From: Franconibacter pulveris DSM 19144
Lineage (GTDB): Bacteria > Pseudomonadota > Gammaproteobacteria > Enterobacterales > Enterobacteriaceae
DNA: 64,000 bases
Assembly (NCBI GenBank): GCA_000621185.1
Contig: JHYZ01000019.1
Span: 23,044 to 87,043 of the forward strand
Direction of reading: 5' to 3'
This document shows, piece by piece, positions 44,923-52,653 of this stretch (positions are counted from its first letter, which is position 1; each line of letters opens with the position of its first letter). The notes beneath the pieces are model-generated. The model was not told the DNA's origin. It made no database searches and saw only the letters and a program-made list of their open reading frames with translations. The position numbers were made by a program, and so were the translations under genes.

Positions 44923-44948
44923 CAGGCCTGCCGTGGGCAGGCCTGTTT
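44923..44948. terminator. Rho-independent terminator
   Basis: CAGGCCTGCC-GTG-GGCAGGCCTG followed by TTTAA on the + strand, between the convergent acetyltransferase and sugar-porter genes. Confidence 0.8.
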
Positions 44949-45056
44949 AATGGCATGATTCAGGCGTAAAAATCCTTTGCGGCAGGAATAAACCGACCCT
45001 GCTGCATACGCCTCGATGTAATAAAGAATAAAGTCTCTTTTAACGTCGTAAGAAAA

Positions 45057-46469
45057 TTAATTGACGGCGTTATGGGTTTCCTGAATGCCGCTGTATTTCT
45101 CTTTAAACCAGAGTTCGACCTCTTCCAGACTTTTTCCTTTCGTTTCCGGCACGTAAAAACTGAATAAGGTGAACGCTACACAGATAGCGGAGAATATCCA
45201 GAAGGTTTGCGAGACGCCCAGGCCATTTAACATCGGTAAAGAGAGCAGGGCGATAACCAGGTTGGTCGCAAAGATAATAAAAATGGAAAGGCTGGTGACT
45301 TTTGCGCGCGCTCTTAACGGCGATATTTCTGAGATCATTAAAAAGCCAAGCATCCCGGGGCTAATGGCGTACATTACAATATAAAAAAGCAGAGAAGCCA
45401 GCGCGAGCCAGTTGCTGCCCGGGAACGCCGGGACGGAGAACAGCACCGCCAGAATAACCAGGCTGAGGGTTAACCCGATGGCGCCTGCTATCAAAAGCGG
45501 ACGGCGACCCACTTTATCGACAATCAGCATACCCACGACGGTGAAAATGACGTTGGCGATGCCTAAACCGATAGTGCCCATCCAGGATACCGAGGAGGTA
45601 AAGCCGCTGGATTGCAGGATTTGCGGGGCGAAATAGATAACCAGATTGATGCCGCAGGCGTTGGAAAAGAAAGCGACCAGAACGCCGATAATTATCATTG
45701 GCCGCACGTGGCCGCGCAATAAATCGCGCCAGCGCAGGGTATCCTGCTCAATTATTTCCAGGCGTTCAATTTCCTGCATTTCCGCCTCAACGCTCGCGGT
45801 TCCTCTGAGCTTCTTAAGCGTAGCGAACGCGTCGTCGCGACGTTTGACGGCAATCAGCCAGCGGGGAGACTCCGTCACAAACATAACGCCCACCGCCAGC
45901 ATGACGCCGAAAACGCCGGCTATGCCTACCGGAAACCGCCAGCCGCCGCTGCTTTCCGCGCCGGCGTTAACGCCATAGGCCAGCACAATTCCTACCGTAA
46001 TCATTAGCTGAAAAGAGGTGACCAGAACGCCGCGAATTTTAGCCGGCGACAACTCGGCGATATAGACCGGGACGAGAACCGACGAGGCCCCCACGCCAAT
46101 GCCCTGAAGGATGCGGGCCACGGTGAGCGCTTCAATGCTGTGGCTGAAGCCGGAACCCGCCGCGCCGATGGCGAAAAAGAGGCCGGAAATAAACAGCACC
46201 AGCTTTCGGCCATATTTATCGGCGAGCGGCCCGGCGGCGAGCGCGCCAATCATCGCACCCAATAACGAGGTGCTGACAATCACGCCCTGCATCAGATCGT
46301 TTATTTGAAACTCTTTGCCGATATAGACAATCGCCCCGCCAATAATCCCGGTATCATAGCCAAATATAATGCCGCCGACCGAGGAGATAATAACCGAGAG
46401 AATGATAAAAATGCTGGTCTTTATTTTTACAGGCTTGCTCAACGCATGTTTATTTTGTGAATGCACCAT
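45057..46469 (-). CDS. sugar porter (SP-family MFS transporter)
   Basis: 470 residues, 12 helices. Signature motifs of GalP/XylE-type sugar:H+ symporters: GGIIFGYDTGIIGGA, PLADKYGRKLVL, RILQGIGVGASSVLVPVYIAELSPAKIRG, TESPRWL, and the final VPETKGKSLEEVE. The QQxxGIN sugar-binding motif in helix 7 is altered (FFSNACGINLVIYFAP), with SNACGIN in place of QQLTGIN. The ATG at 46469 has an AGGTG box at 6 bases. Third gene of the SIS / ROK kinase / porter operon. Confidence 0.9.
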   Translation of the reverse strand: MVHSQNKHALSKPVKIKTSIFIILSVIISSVGGIIFGYDTGIIGGAIVYIGKEFQINDLMQGVIVSTSLLGAMIGALAAGPLADKYGRKLVLFISGLFFAIGAAGSGFSHSIEALTVARILQGIGVGASSVLVPVYIAELSPAKIRGVLVTSFQLMITVGIVLAYGVNAGAESSGGWRFPVGIAGVFGVMLAVGVMFVTESPRWLIAVKRRDDAFATLKKLRGTASVEAEMQEIERLEIIEQDTLRWRDLLRGHVRPMIIIGVLVAFFSNACGINLVIYFAPQILQSSGFTSSVSWMGTIGLGIANVIFTVVGMLIVDKVGRRPLLIAGAIGLTLSLVILAVLFSVPAFPGSNWLALASLLFYIVMYAISPGMLGFLMISEISPLRARAKVTSLSIFIIFATNLVIALLSLPMLNGLGVSQTFWIFSAICVAFTLFSFYVPETKGKSLEEVELWFKEKYSGIQETHNAVN

Positions 46470-46501
46470 GATATTCACCTGCCATAAGTAAAAGAGATGT
46501 T

Positions 46502-47422
46502 TTAGTTCAAAGACGGAATAACCGTCGCGCCCAGCGCGCCAGCAACGTCTCCTAATTCAGACGGTACGATCAATGTATTAACGGCATAGGCTTCCGAGCG
46601 GGTTAACGCTTGTTCAAGCCCCGTTTTAAACAGCGGGTAATAATGGGCGGCGCTGCCGCTCAGGATAGTCAGGTCGGGTCCATATAGCGTTAATAAGGTA
46701 ACCAGGCCCCGGCCCAGATAATTCCCGTAGCGGTGAAACAGCGCCGCTACCTCGTCGCGCTGCGCCGCCATCTCGCGATAAAAATTCAGATCCTGCTTTT
46801 CAAAAGCGATGCCCGGCAGCAGGCTCTCGAGGTTCTGCTGAAGCCAGCTTCGCGACGCCAGCGTTTCCCAGCAGCCGTGCAACCCGCAGTAACAGGGCGC
46901 AGGGTTGCCGGAAATCGGGATATGTCCCGCTTCCGGATGCGCGCCATTGCTGGTGCGAAACGGCCTGCCGTTTTCCAGCAGCGCGACGCCGATGCCCGTG
47001 CCAAGCGTTACCATCAGCAGGCGTTTACTGTTGATGCCCGCACCGAAGTGATATTCGCCAAGCACGGCGGCAACCGCGTCGTTATCAATGCTGACCTTGA
47101 CCTGCAGGTGGTTGCGAAGCGCTTCCACAAGCGGGAAAAAGGAGAAGCATTCAAGCGTATCTTTATTGGTAATGACGCCGGCGTCGGTATCGACGGGGCC
47201 GCTGGCGCCGATGCCGAGGCTGACAAGCGTCATGCCGGGCGGGACCAGCTCAAGCACGTGTGATGCCAGCGCCCCCGCGCGCTGGCTTTGTTCGATGTTG
47301 CTGAACAGGACGGTAGGAACCGTCCGTGTGCTTATCGTGCCCTCTTCACCGCGAATGATGATGCGGGTGCCCGTGCCCCCGAGATCGATACCCGCCGTTA
47401 CCGTTGACGTTGAAGGATTCAT
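46502..47422 (-). CDS. ROK-family sugar kinase
   Basis: 306 residues. ATP motif AGIDLGGTGTRIII, catalytic Asp in SIDNDAVAAVLGE, VTLGTGIGVALLENG and the zinc motif CYCGLHGCWE, all intact, so an active glucokinase/N-acyl-hexosamine-kinase-like enzyme is expected. No DNA-binding domain is present. ATGA overlap with the SIS gene; the sugar porter follows 32 bases on. Confidence 0.9.
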   Translation of the reverse strand: MNPSTSTVTAGIDLGGTGTRIIIRGEEGTISTRTVPTVLFSNIEQSQRAGALASHVLELVPPGMTLVSLGIGASGPVDTDAGVITNKDTLECFSFFPLVEALRNHLQVKVSIDNDAVAAVLGEYHFGAGINSKRLLMVTLGTGIGVALLENGRPFRTSNGAHPEAGHIPISGNPAPCYCGLHGCWETLASRSWLQQNLESLLPGIAFEKQDLNFYREMAAQRDEVAALFHRYGNYLGRGLVTLLTLYGPDLTILSGSAAHYYPLFKTGLEQALTRSEAYAVNTLIVPSELGDVAGALGATVIPSLN

Positions 47423-48432
47423 ACCGCCACCGTAATTTTTTGCCCATAGAGGAAATGCCCCGGGATAAAGCCGTTCTTTCTCGCCAGCGCGACCGTCAGA
47501 TGTTCAATGTAGATAAACCCGCACAGCAGCTGGCCCAGTTCGTCGCCCTCCGGCACGGACAAAAGCCGCGAACCGGCATAAGGCGCCGACCCGATGGTCA
47601 CCACCTGGGTGCCGTTCGCCAGCATTTCCGCGGCGAGTTTTTCCAGCGTTTCGTCGCCCGGTTTGCCAAGCAATACCGCCAGCATACCCTCGCCGGAGGT
47701 TTCCAGCGGGCCATGGCGGAACTCGCCGCCAATAAACCCTTCGGCGCTGACTTTCGATGCCTCTTTGGTGATGAGCGCCCCGGTCAACGCGTTGGCGGCA
47801 AACGATCCCGTGCCGATGTAAGCAATGCGGGGGCGGCGGGCCGTGAAGAGTTGCTCTGCCATATCAACCACGGACTCGCTGTCGCCCACCAGCGACTGCA
47901 CTGCGGCAAGCACATGCGTTGTCGCGGCGCAGGCTTGCGCGTCGTCTTCGCCCAGCAGGACGGCGAGCGCCCGGTGGCAGGCAATCAGGGTATTGAGATA
48001 GCTTTTAGAACTGACGGTCGCCTCATCGCCGCTCTCCAGCGTAACGAGGATATCCGCCTTTTTGGCCAGCACGCTTTCCCGATCGTTCGTTAAGCCAATC
48101 AGCGTGCGCGGACGGTTGCCCTGCGCCAGCAATGCGACCACTTCGCCGCTCATCCCGGACTGGGACGTCGCCCAGAGCAGGGTGTTTTCGGTGATAAGCC
48201 CGGGCATATCCAGCAACCGGCCGGCGTCAATCCGCCAGACCGGATAGCCGCGGTTGGCCAGCGCGCGCTCAACCGGAATCAGCGCGTAGTCAGACGATCC
48301 CATCCCGGTCAGGATTATCCGGTCGTAACTGGCAAGCTGCACATCATGCAGCGCCTGCGGCAGCGGGTTAGCGAGCTGCGCGTTGATGGCTTGCGGCTGC
48401 ATGGCGATATCATTTTCATAGGGCGTAGACAT
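47419..48432 (-). CDS. SIS-domain sugar isomerase/deglycase
   Basis: 337 residues, two SIS domains without glutaminase domain: ILTGMGSSDYALIPVERAL, TSQSGMSGEVVALL, then YIGTGSFAANALTGALITKEASK, and EFRHGPLE (the catalytic-loop Glu-His region of GlmS-like isomerases). It may isomerise or de-aminate a sugar phosphate made by the ROK kinase. First gene of the operon; its promoter overlaps two operator-like palindromes. Only distantly like the SIS protein at 24832-25848. Confidence 0.87.
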   Translation of the reverse strand: MSTPYENDIAMQPQAINAQLANPLPQALHDVQLASYDRIILTGMGSSDYALIPVERALANRGYPVWRIDAGRLLDMPGLITENTLLWATSQSGMSGEVVALLAQGNRPRTLIGLTNDRESVLAKKADILVTLESGDEATVSSKSYLNTLIACHRALAVLLGEDDAQACAATTHVLAAVQSLVGDSESVVDMAEQLFTARRPRIAYIGTGSFAANALTGALITKEASKVSAEGFIGGEFRHGPLETSGEGMLAVLLGKPGDETLEKLAAEMLANGTQVVTIGSAPYAGSRLLSVPEGDELGQLLCGFIYIEHLTVALARKNGFIPGHFLYGQKITVAV

Positions 48433-48474
48433 GGAAACCTCTTCATAACGTTAACAGAACCGTTACACCCTATA

Positions 48475-48490
48475 TGCACGATATCGTGCA
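48475..48490. promoter_or_regulatory. DeoR-type operator 1
   Basis: TGCAC-GATATC-GTGCA, a perfect 16-bp palindrome 43 bases before the SIS-gene start codon. Confidence 0.75.
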
Positions 48491-48496
48491 AGTCAA

Positions 48497-48512
48497 TGCA
48501 CGATATCGATTA
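48497..48512. promoter_or_regulatory. DeoR-type operator 2 (degenerate)
   Basis: TGCAC-GATATC-GATTA repeats operator 1 with a degraded right arm (13 of 16 positions), centred 22 bp away, two helical turns. Confidence 0.6.
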
Positions 48513-48605
48513 TGTGATAGGGTTAACTTATTACTGATTTGTGAGACAACTCGTTAAAAGCGCGGTTGCAAGGGCTACCTGGCTGAATAGTGTGGTAAAA
48601 TCGAC

Positions 48606-48621
48606 TGCACTTAACTGTGCA
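48606..48621. promoter_or_regulatory. DeoR-type operator 3
   Basis: TGCAC-TTAACT-GTGCA has the same arms and the same 6-bp spacer as operator 1 but an unrelated centre. It lies 12 bases before the deoR-family start codon, touching its ribosome site, which suggests autoregulation. Confidence 0.7.
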
Positions 48622-48633
48622 AGGGAGGGAGTA

Positions 48634-49395
48634 ATGCAGGCAAAAGAGCGACGGGAGAAGATCCTTTCCCTGCTGAGTGCGACGGGCTATCTGAATGCCA
48701 ACCAGCTGGCGGAAGCCTTTGCTGTGGACAGCTCGACCATCCGCCGGGACTTAATTCATCTGGAAAAAACGCAGCGAATTATCCGGACGCATGGCGGCGT
48801 GCTGCCCGTTCTCTTATCGGAAGAGCAGGATACGCCTTACAGCATCCGTAAACATCGCCACCATGAGCAGAAGGCGGCCATCGGCAAATATGCCGCTTCG
48901 CTTATTGCGGATGGAGAGTCGGTGATTCTGGATAACGGCTCAACGGTCTATGAACTGGCCGAACAGCTCACCAGCAAAAAGAACCTGACGGTCATCACCA
49001 ACGATTTGAACATTGCGATGCTGTTAAGCCAGTATCCGGCCATTAACCTGAACGTCACCGGCGGCGCGGTTGTTGGCAACTCCTATACGCTGGTGGGCCC
49101 GGACACCACGCGAAAATTCGGCGAGGTTTACGCCGACTGGGCCTTTCTTGGCGCCGAAGGGGTGCATCCCGAAGCGGGCATCACTAACGTCAATGCGATT
49201 GAGCTGCCAACCAAAATGGCCATTCTTAAGGCGGCCAAAACGCGGGTGGTGCTGGCGGATTCGTCGAAAATCGGCTATCGCGCGCTTTCGCACGTTTGCG
49301 GCATTGATGACATCGACATGATTATCACCGACAAAAAGAAAAGCGAGAAAACGACGGGCGCTTACGGCGATAAATTACGCTCCGTTGAGGTCTGA
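48634..49395 (+). CDS. DeoR-family transcriptional repressor
   Basis: 253 residues. N-terminal helix-turn-helix (RREKILSLLSATGYLNANQLAEAF, VDSSTIRRDLIHLEK), the hinge RTHGGVLP, then a sugar-phosphate-sensing domain (ESVILDNGSTVYELAEQL, VITNDLNIAMLL, WAFLGAEGVHPEAGIT). An AGGGAGG box precedes the ATG; upstream in-frame codons lack one. Divergent from the SIS-kinase-porter operon, which it probably represses, with a phosphorylated sugar as inducer. Confidence 0.93.
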   Translation: MQAKERREKILSLLSATGYLNANQLAEAFAVDSSTIRRDLIHLEKTQRIIRTHGGVLPVLLSEEQDTPYSIRKHRHHEQKAAIGKYAASLIADGESVILDNGSTVYELAEQLTSKKNLTVITNDLNIAMLLSQYPAINLNVTGGAVVGNSYTLVGPDTTRKFGEVYADWAFLGAEGVHPEAGITNVNAIELPTKMAILKAAKTRVVLADSSKIGYRALSHVCGIDDIDMIITDKKKSEKTTGAYGDKLRSVEV

Positions 49396-49487
49396 GGGAC
49401 GCGGCGGGCAAACAGCGCCGCCGCCTGACTATCCCTCATCTCCCGTTACGCCCTTTCAGGTCGGCCTTGCCCGAACGCCCCGGCATG

Positions 49488-49922
49488 CTAACGCGCGCGC
49501 ACCGGGTTTTGCAGCGTCTGAATAACCGTTGTCACCACGCCGATTATCTCTACGTTCGCATTTTCATGCAGCGGGATCGGGGCGTAGGCGGGGTTCTCCG
49601 GCCACAGGCGAGGGCGGGGCCAGAGTTGCAGCCGCTTGACGGTAAAACCGTCATCCAGACGGGCGACCACAATATCCCCATGGCGCGGCTGCAGGCTGAA
49701 ATCCACCAGCAGCAGCGAGCCTTCAACTATCGCGGCGTCGCGCATGGAGTCTCCCGTTACCCGCAGCACATAGGTGGCGGAAGGATGCGGGACCAGCTGG
49801 CGCACCAGGTCAATCGCGCCATCCAGATAATCCTGCGCCGGGCTGGGAAAGCCGGCGGAAATCCGTTCTAAATAAAACGGCAAATCAAGTGAAGCGGAGG
49901 CGTCAATCTTATACCAATCCAT
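49488..49922 (-). CDS. umuD: UmuD-like SOS mutagenesis/self-cleaving protein (orphan)
   Basis: 144 residues, colinear with UmuD: cleavage region SAGFPSPAQDYLD (Ala23-Gly24, where E. coli has Cys-Gly), catalytic Ser59 in TGDSMRD and Lys96 in FTVKRLQL. RecA-stimulated self-cleavage turns UmuD into the active subunit of DNA polymerase V. No umuC follows; the next gene downstream is a convergent deoR. A LexA box overlaps the promoter. Confidence 0.9.
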   Translation of the reverse strand: MDWYKIDASASLDLPFYLERISAGFPSPAQDYLDGAIDLVRQLVPHPSATYVLRVTGDSMRDAAIVEGSLLLVDFSLQPRHGDIVVARLDDGFTVKRLQLWPRPRLWPENPAYAPIPLHENANVEIIGVVTTVIQTLQNPVRAR

Positions 49923-49942
49923 ATTAACGGCCTGATTATTTA

Positions 49943-49962
49943 TACTGTATGTATAACCAGTA
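49943..49962 (-). promoter_or_regulatory. LexA (SOS) box
   Basis: TACTGTATGTATAACCAGTA fits the LexA consensus CTG-N10-CAG with TA-rich flanks. It ends 20 bases before the umuD start codon, the normal position for repression. Confidence 0.88.
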
Positions 49963-50344
49963 TAATTGGCTCGCCGCGATTAGCAATGGCTGCCGCTTCG
50001 CTTTAGCCAGGCGATAAAAATAACCCTTTGAAATAAAAAATAAAAAATCAAAGATAAAAAAGTGAGAAACGCGCGGCGCTATTTTGAGCGGCGGGTTATC
50101 AGACGAAAAGCATATTTACTTTCGCCTTAACGGGCGGGCGGAAACAACGCCGCCGGTTTAATGGCATATTAATGAAAGGGGCATTGCGGCGGGTAAAGCG
50201 CCTGTCTGGAGGGGGTAAGCGCCACGTTGAATACCGCCAGAACACTGAAGAAGCGTAAAACAGAAAACGCAGCCCGGGTATCGCGGCGTAAAGCGCCGCG
50301 TCCGTCAGCGACCGCAGCGGGCGGTCGCGTGCTTTCCTGAAAGC
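49963..50344. other. intergenic region with hairpins
   Basis: About 380 bases with no gene. An A-rich stretch lies at 50030-50065. GCGACCGC-AGCGG-GCGGTCGC at 50308-50328, about 20 bases past the SDR gene end, is a likely terminator for that leftward gene; a smaller GCGGCG / CGCCGC hairpin precedes it at about 50283-50300. Confidence 0.5.
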
Positions 50345-51262
50345 TTATTTCTTTTCATCCTCCTGCTTCATCCGCGCCCGGATGCCGCCTTCAATCGTCG
50401 CTGTGCCTTTCATCGGCTCGTAAATCGCGCCGGTGCTGTGCGGCTGCGGCTGCGCTTTTTCAATTGAACGCCGGGCGACAGTGGCCGACATTTTTTCCGT
50501 CGTATCCGGAAAGAGGTTGTGGGAAATCGTCGAGGCGTGGGCTTTCCAGCCTACCGGCATCTCTTCTTTCGGGTTCAGGCAGGCCTCCACCAGCGCGTCG
50601 ATGACAATTTTCGGGTCATCCATGGCCGCCATGCGCGGCGCGTGGCCGGTATAATTAGCGGCGTGCGTCCACCAGGGGGTATCTACCGCCCAGGGCATGA
50701 CGGTCGCTACTTTGATCTCTTTGAACTGATTGAGCTGCAGCTCTTCATTCAGCGTGCGGCTCAGGCTCAGCACGGCCGCTTTGGACGCGGCGTAAGAAGC
50801 CTGGTAGGCGAGCGGCACTTCGCTGTCCACAGAGCCTACGTTAACCAGCACGCCAAACCCCTGCGAAATAAAATGATTGATAGCTTCATGCGCGCCGTAG
50901 ATAAGCCCTTTCAGATTGACGTCGATAAGCCGCGCGTGGTCGGCGACCGGGATCTGCCAGAAAAAGCCCAGCGCCCCCACGCCGACGTTGTTTATCCAGA
51001 TATCAATATGACCGAAGCGCTGGATGGCGCTGTCTGCAAGCGTCGCCACCTGCTCCGGGTCGCTCACGTCCACCGCCACCGCCAGCGCCTTGCCGCCAGA
51101 GGCGGTGATATCGGCGGCGAGCGCCTTGAGCTCCGCCTCGCGCCGGGCGCCCAGCACCACGTTTGCGCCCATTTCCGCCAGCCGTATCGCCGCGCCGCGC
51201 CCAAACCCGCTGGAGGCGCCCGTAATGACGATGGTGGCGTTAACCAGATTTTTTCTGCCCAT
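50345..51262 (-). CDS. short-chain dehydrogenase/reductase
   Basis: 305 residues, somewhat longer than classical SDRs. Cofactor loop VITGASSGFGRGAA, NNVGVG in place of the NAG motif, catalytic Ser in VNVGSVDSEVPLAY and Tyr-x-x-x-Lys in YAASKAAVL. The C-terminal 60 residues are a charged extension (IRARMKQEDEKK end). Substrate unknown. It stands alone. Confidence 0.88.
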   Translation of the reverse strand: MGRKNLVNATIVITGASSGFGRGAAIRLAEMGANVVLGARREAELKALAADITASGGKALAVAVDVSDPEQVATLADSAIQRFGHIDIWINNVGVGALGFFWQIPVADHARLIDVNLKGLIYGAHEAINHFISQGFGVLVNVGSVDSEVPLAYQASYAASKAAVLSLSRTLNEELQLNQFKEIKVATVMPWAVDTPWWTHAANYTGHAPRMAAMDDPKIVIDALVEACLNPKEEMPVGWKAHASTISHNLFPDTTEKMSATVARRSIEKAQPQPHSTGAIYEPMKGTATIEGGIRARMKQEDEKK

Positions 51263-51851
51263 AAACTAACCTCGAAAAAGAAAACATAAGGAGCCCCGCA
51301 CGGCGCGCCCTGAAAACTATCTCATTGAGTTTAGTTTCCTGCGCAAAAGATGAGCGGGACGGCAAAGAAAAAGCGCATCCATTGAGACGTTAAAAACACA
51401 GGGAAAAACGAACGGAATTACTCAGCGCTGAAAAGAGCAAACTTAAACGGTCTGACGAAAACATTTTTATAAAAAGATATTAACAAAATAATAGGCGTCA
51501 TTGAGAAATAGCTCAAACGTAAAGAAATGCAAGAAAGTTGAGTTAAGCAAAGCCGCATGTTATTAATTACCGTGTGTTTAACTACCGGAGACAATTTTCA
51601 TCCGCAACGACGAGAAGCAACATCGCGGATAAATTGAATTTATATGAGCAGGTTATTCAGGAAGAACGCTTCGCTTTTCACCTCTTCAATTTCATTTTCT
51701 CTTCATCACGGCGAGCAGCACTGGCGCAGCGCGCTGTAGTCCCTTTCTCTTCTGCCCACGCAGTCTGGCGATGCGGCTTACCGCTTGGTTCTATCAATTT
51801 TTGCCCTGTGGCGAAAGGTTACAGGCGCGCTTCTCAAGCAGGAGAGAAAGC
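51263..51851. promoter_or_regulatory. long upstream region of mdtJI
   Basis: 590 bases without a full gene. The first 290 are AT-rich and should hold the mdtJI promoter; from about 51590 the sequence looks like a transcribed leader with the candidate short ORF listed next. Confidence 0.5.
51644..51739 (+). CDS. candidate leader peptide upstream of mdtJI
   Basis: A 31-codon ATG-to-TAG frame (starts [12 protein letters not shown], ends [11 protein letters not shown]) located 113 bases before mdtJ. It is basic, with a hydrophobic/Phe-Ser middle. I recall that E. coli mdtJI has a spermidine-responsive upstream ORF (mdtU), which would make this its counterpart; I could not check this. The ribosome site is weak, as in many regulatory leaders. 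Confidence 0.4.
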   Translation: MSRLFRKNASLFTSSISFSLHHGEQHWRSAL

Positions 51852-52205
51852 ATGTTTTACTGGATTTTATTAGCACTGGCCATTGTGGCCGAAATAACCG
51901 GCACGCTGTCATTAAAATGGGCAAGTCAGGGCGATTCGCCGGCAGGTTTTATTTTAATGATGGTGATGATTTCCCTCTCTTATATTTTGCTCGCCTTTTC
52001 GGTTAAAAAAATCGCGCTCGGCGTTGCCTACGCCATGTGGGAAGGCGTCGGCATCGTGTTAATTACGCTTTTCAGCGTGCTGTTATTTAATGAGAGCCTG
52101 TCGGTAAATAAAATTATCGGTCTGGTGATATTACTTAGCGGAATTGCGCTGATTAAAACCGGCACCCGACAGCAAAAAGCGCAGGAGGTGCAGCATGGCG
52201 TTTGA
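51852..52205 (+). CDS. mdtJ: spermidine export SMR subunit MdtJ
   Basis: 117 residues, four helices of the small multidrug resistance fold: [24 protein letters not shown] with the conserved membrane Glu, [22 protein letters not shown], and [12 protein letters not shown]. With MdtI it forms a heteromeric inner-membrane exporter for spermidine. A CAGGAGAG box precedes the ATG; 27 in-frame codons upstream are probably leader. It overlaps mdtI by 11 bases. Confidence 0.94.
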   Translation: MFYWILLALAIVAEITGTLSLKWASQGDSPAGFILMMVMISLSYILLAFSVKKIALGVAYAMWEGVGIVLITLFSVLLFNESLSVNKIIGLVILLSGIALIKTGTRQQKAQEVQHGV

Positions 52206-52521
52206 ATGGATCCATGGCGCCTGGCTGCTGGCGGCCATCGCGCTCGAAATTATCGCCAATATCTGGCTTAAGCTTTCAGACGGTTTTCGACGCCCGGTTT
52301 ACGGCGTGCTGTCGCTGGCGGCGGTGCTTTGCGCCTTCGCGGCGCTCGGGCAGGCGGTAAAAGGCATCGAACTGTCAGTGGCTTACGCACTGTGGGGCGG
52401 CTTTGGCATCGCCGCGACTGTCGCGGCGGGCTGGGTGCTGTTTGGCCAGCGTCTTAACGGCAAAGGCTGGGCGGGGCTCGCGCTGCTGCTGGTTGGTATG
52501 GTGGTGATTAAGCTCGCCTGA
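52195..52521 (+). CDS. mdtI: spermidine export SMR subunit MdtI
   Basis: 108 residues, four helices: [22 protein letters not shown] with the conserved Glu, [20 protein letters not shown], and [10 protein letters not shown], all matching E. coli MdtI. Partner of MdtJ, translated from an overlapping ATG behind a CAGGAGG box. Confidence 0.94.
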   Translation: MAFEWIHGAWLLAAIALEIIANIWLKLSDGFRRPVYGVLSLAAVLCAFAALGQAVKGIELSVAYALWGGFGIAATVAAGWVLFGQRLNGKGWAGLALLLVGMVVIKLA

Positions 52522-52526
52522 TGTGA

Positions 52527-52552
52527 TCGCCGTCAGAACTCCGTGACGGCGA
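52527..52552 (+). terminator. stem-loop after mdtI
   Basis: TCGCCGTCA / TGACGGCGA, nine perfect base pairs with an 8-base loop, 6 bases past the mdtI stop. There is no T-run, so it may be a weak terminator. Confidence 0.55.
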
Positions 52553-52653
52553 AACGTCTCGCTTACGGTTAAATAGATTAGCTGGAACGATGTTTTGCTA
52601 ATGTATATATATGAATTCTGAAAAAGTTGTCGGAAGCGAGAAAAAGAAAACCG

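Noticed and set aside
51263..51851. Guanidine or other riboswitch before the SMR genes
   Set aside because: I could not find the conserved ykkC-type core motifs; the SMR pair is MdtJI (polyamine), not a guanidine exporter.
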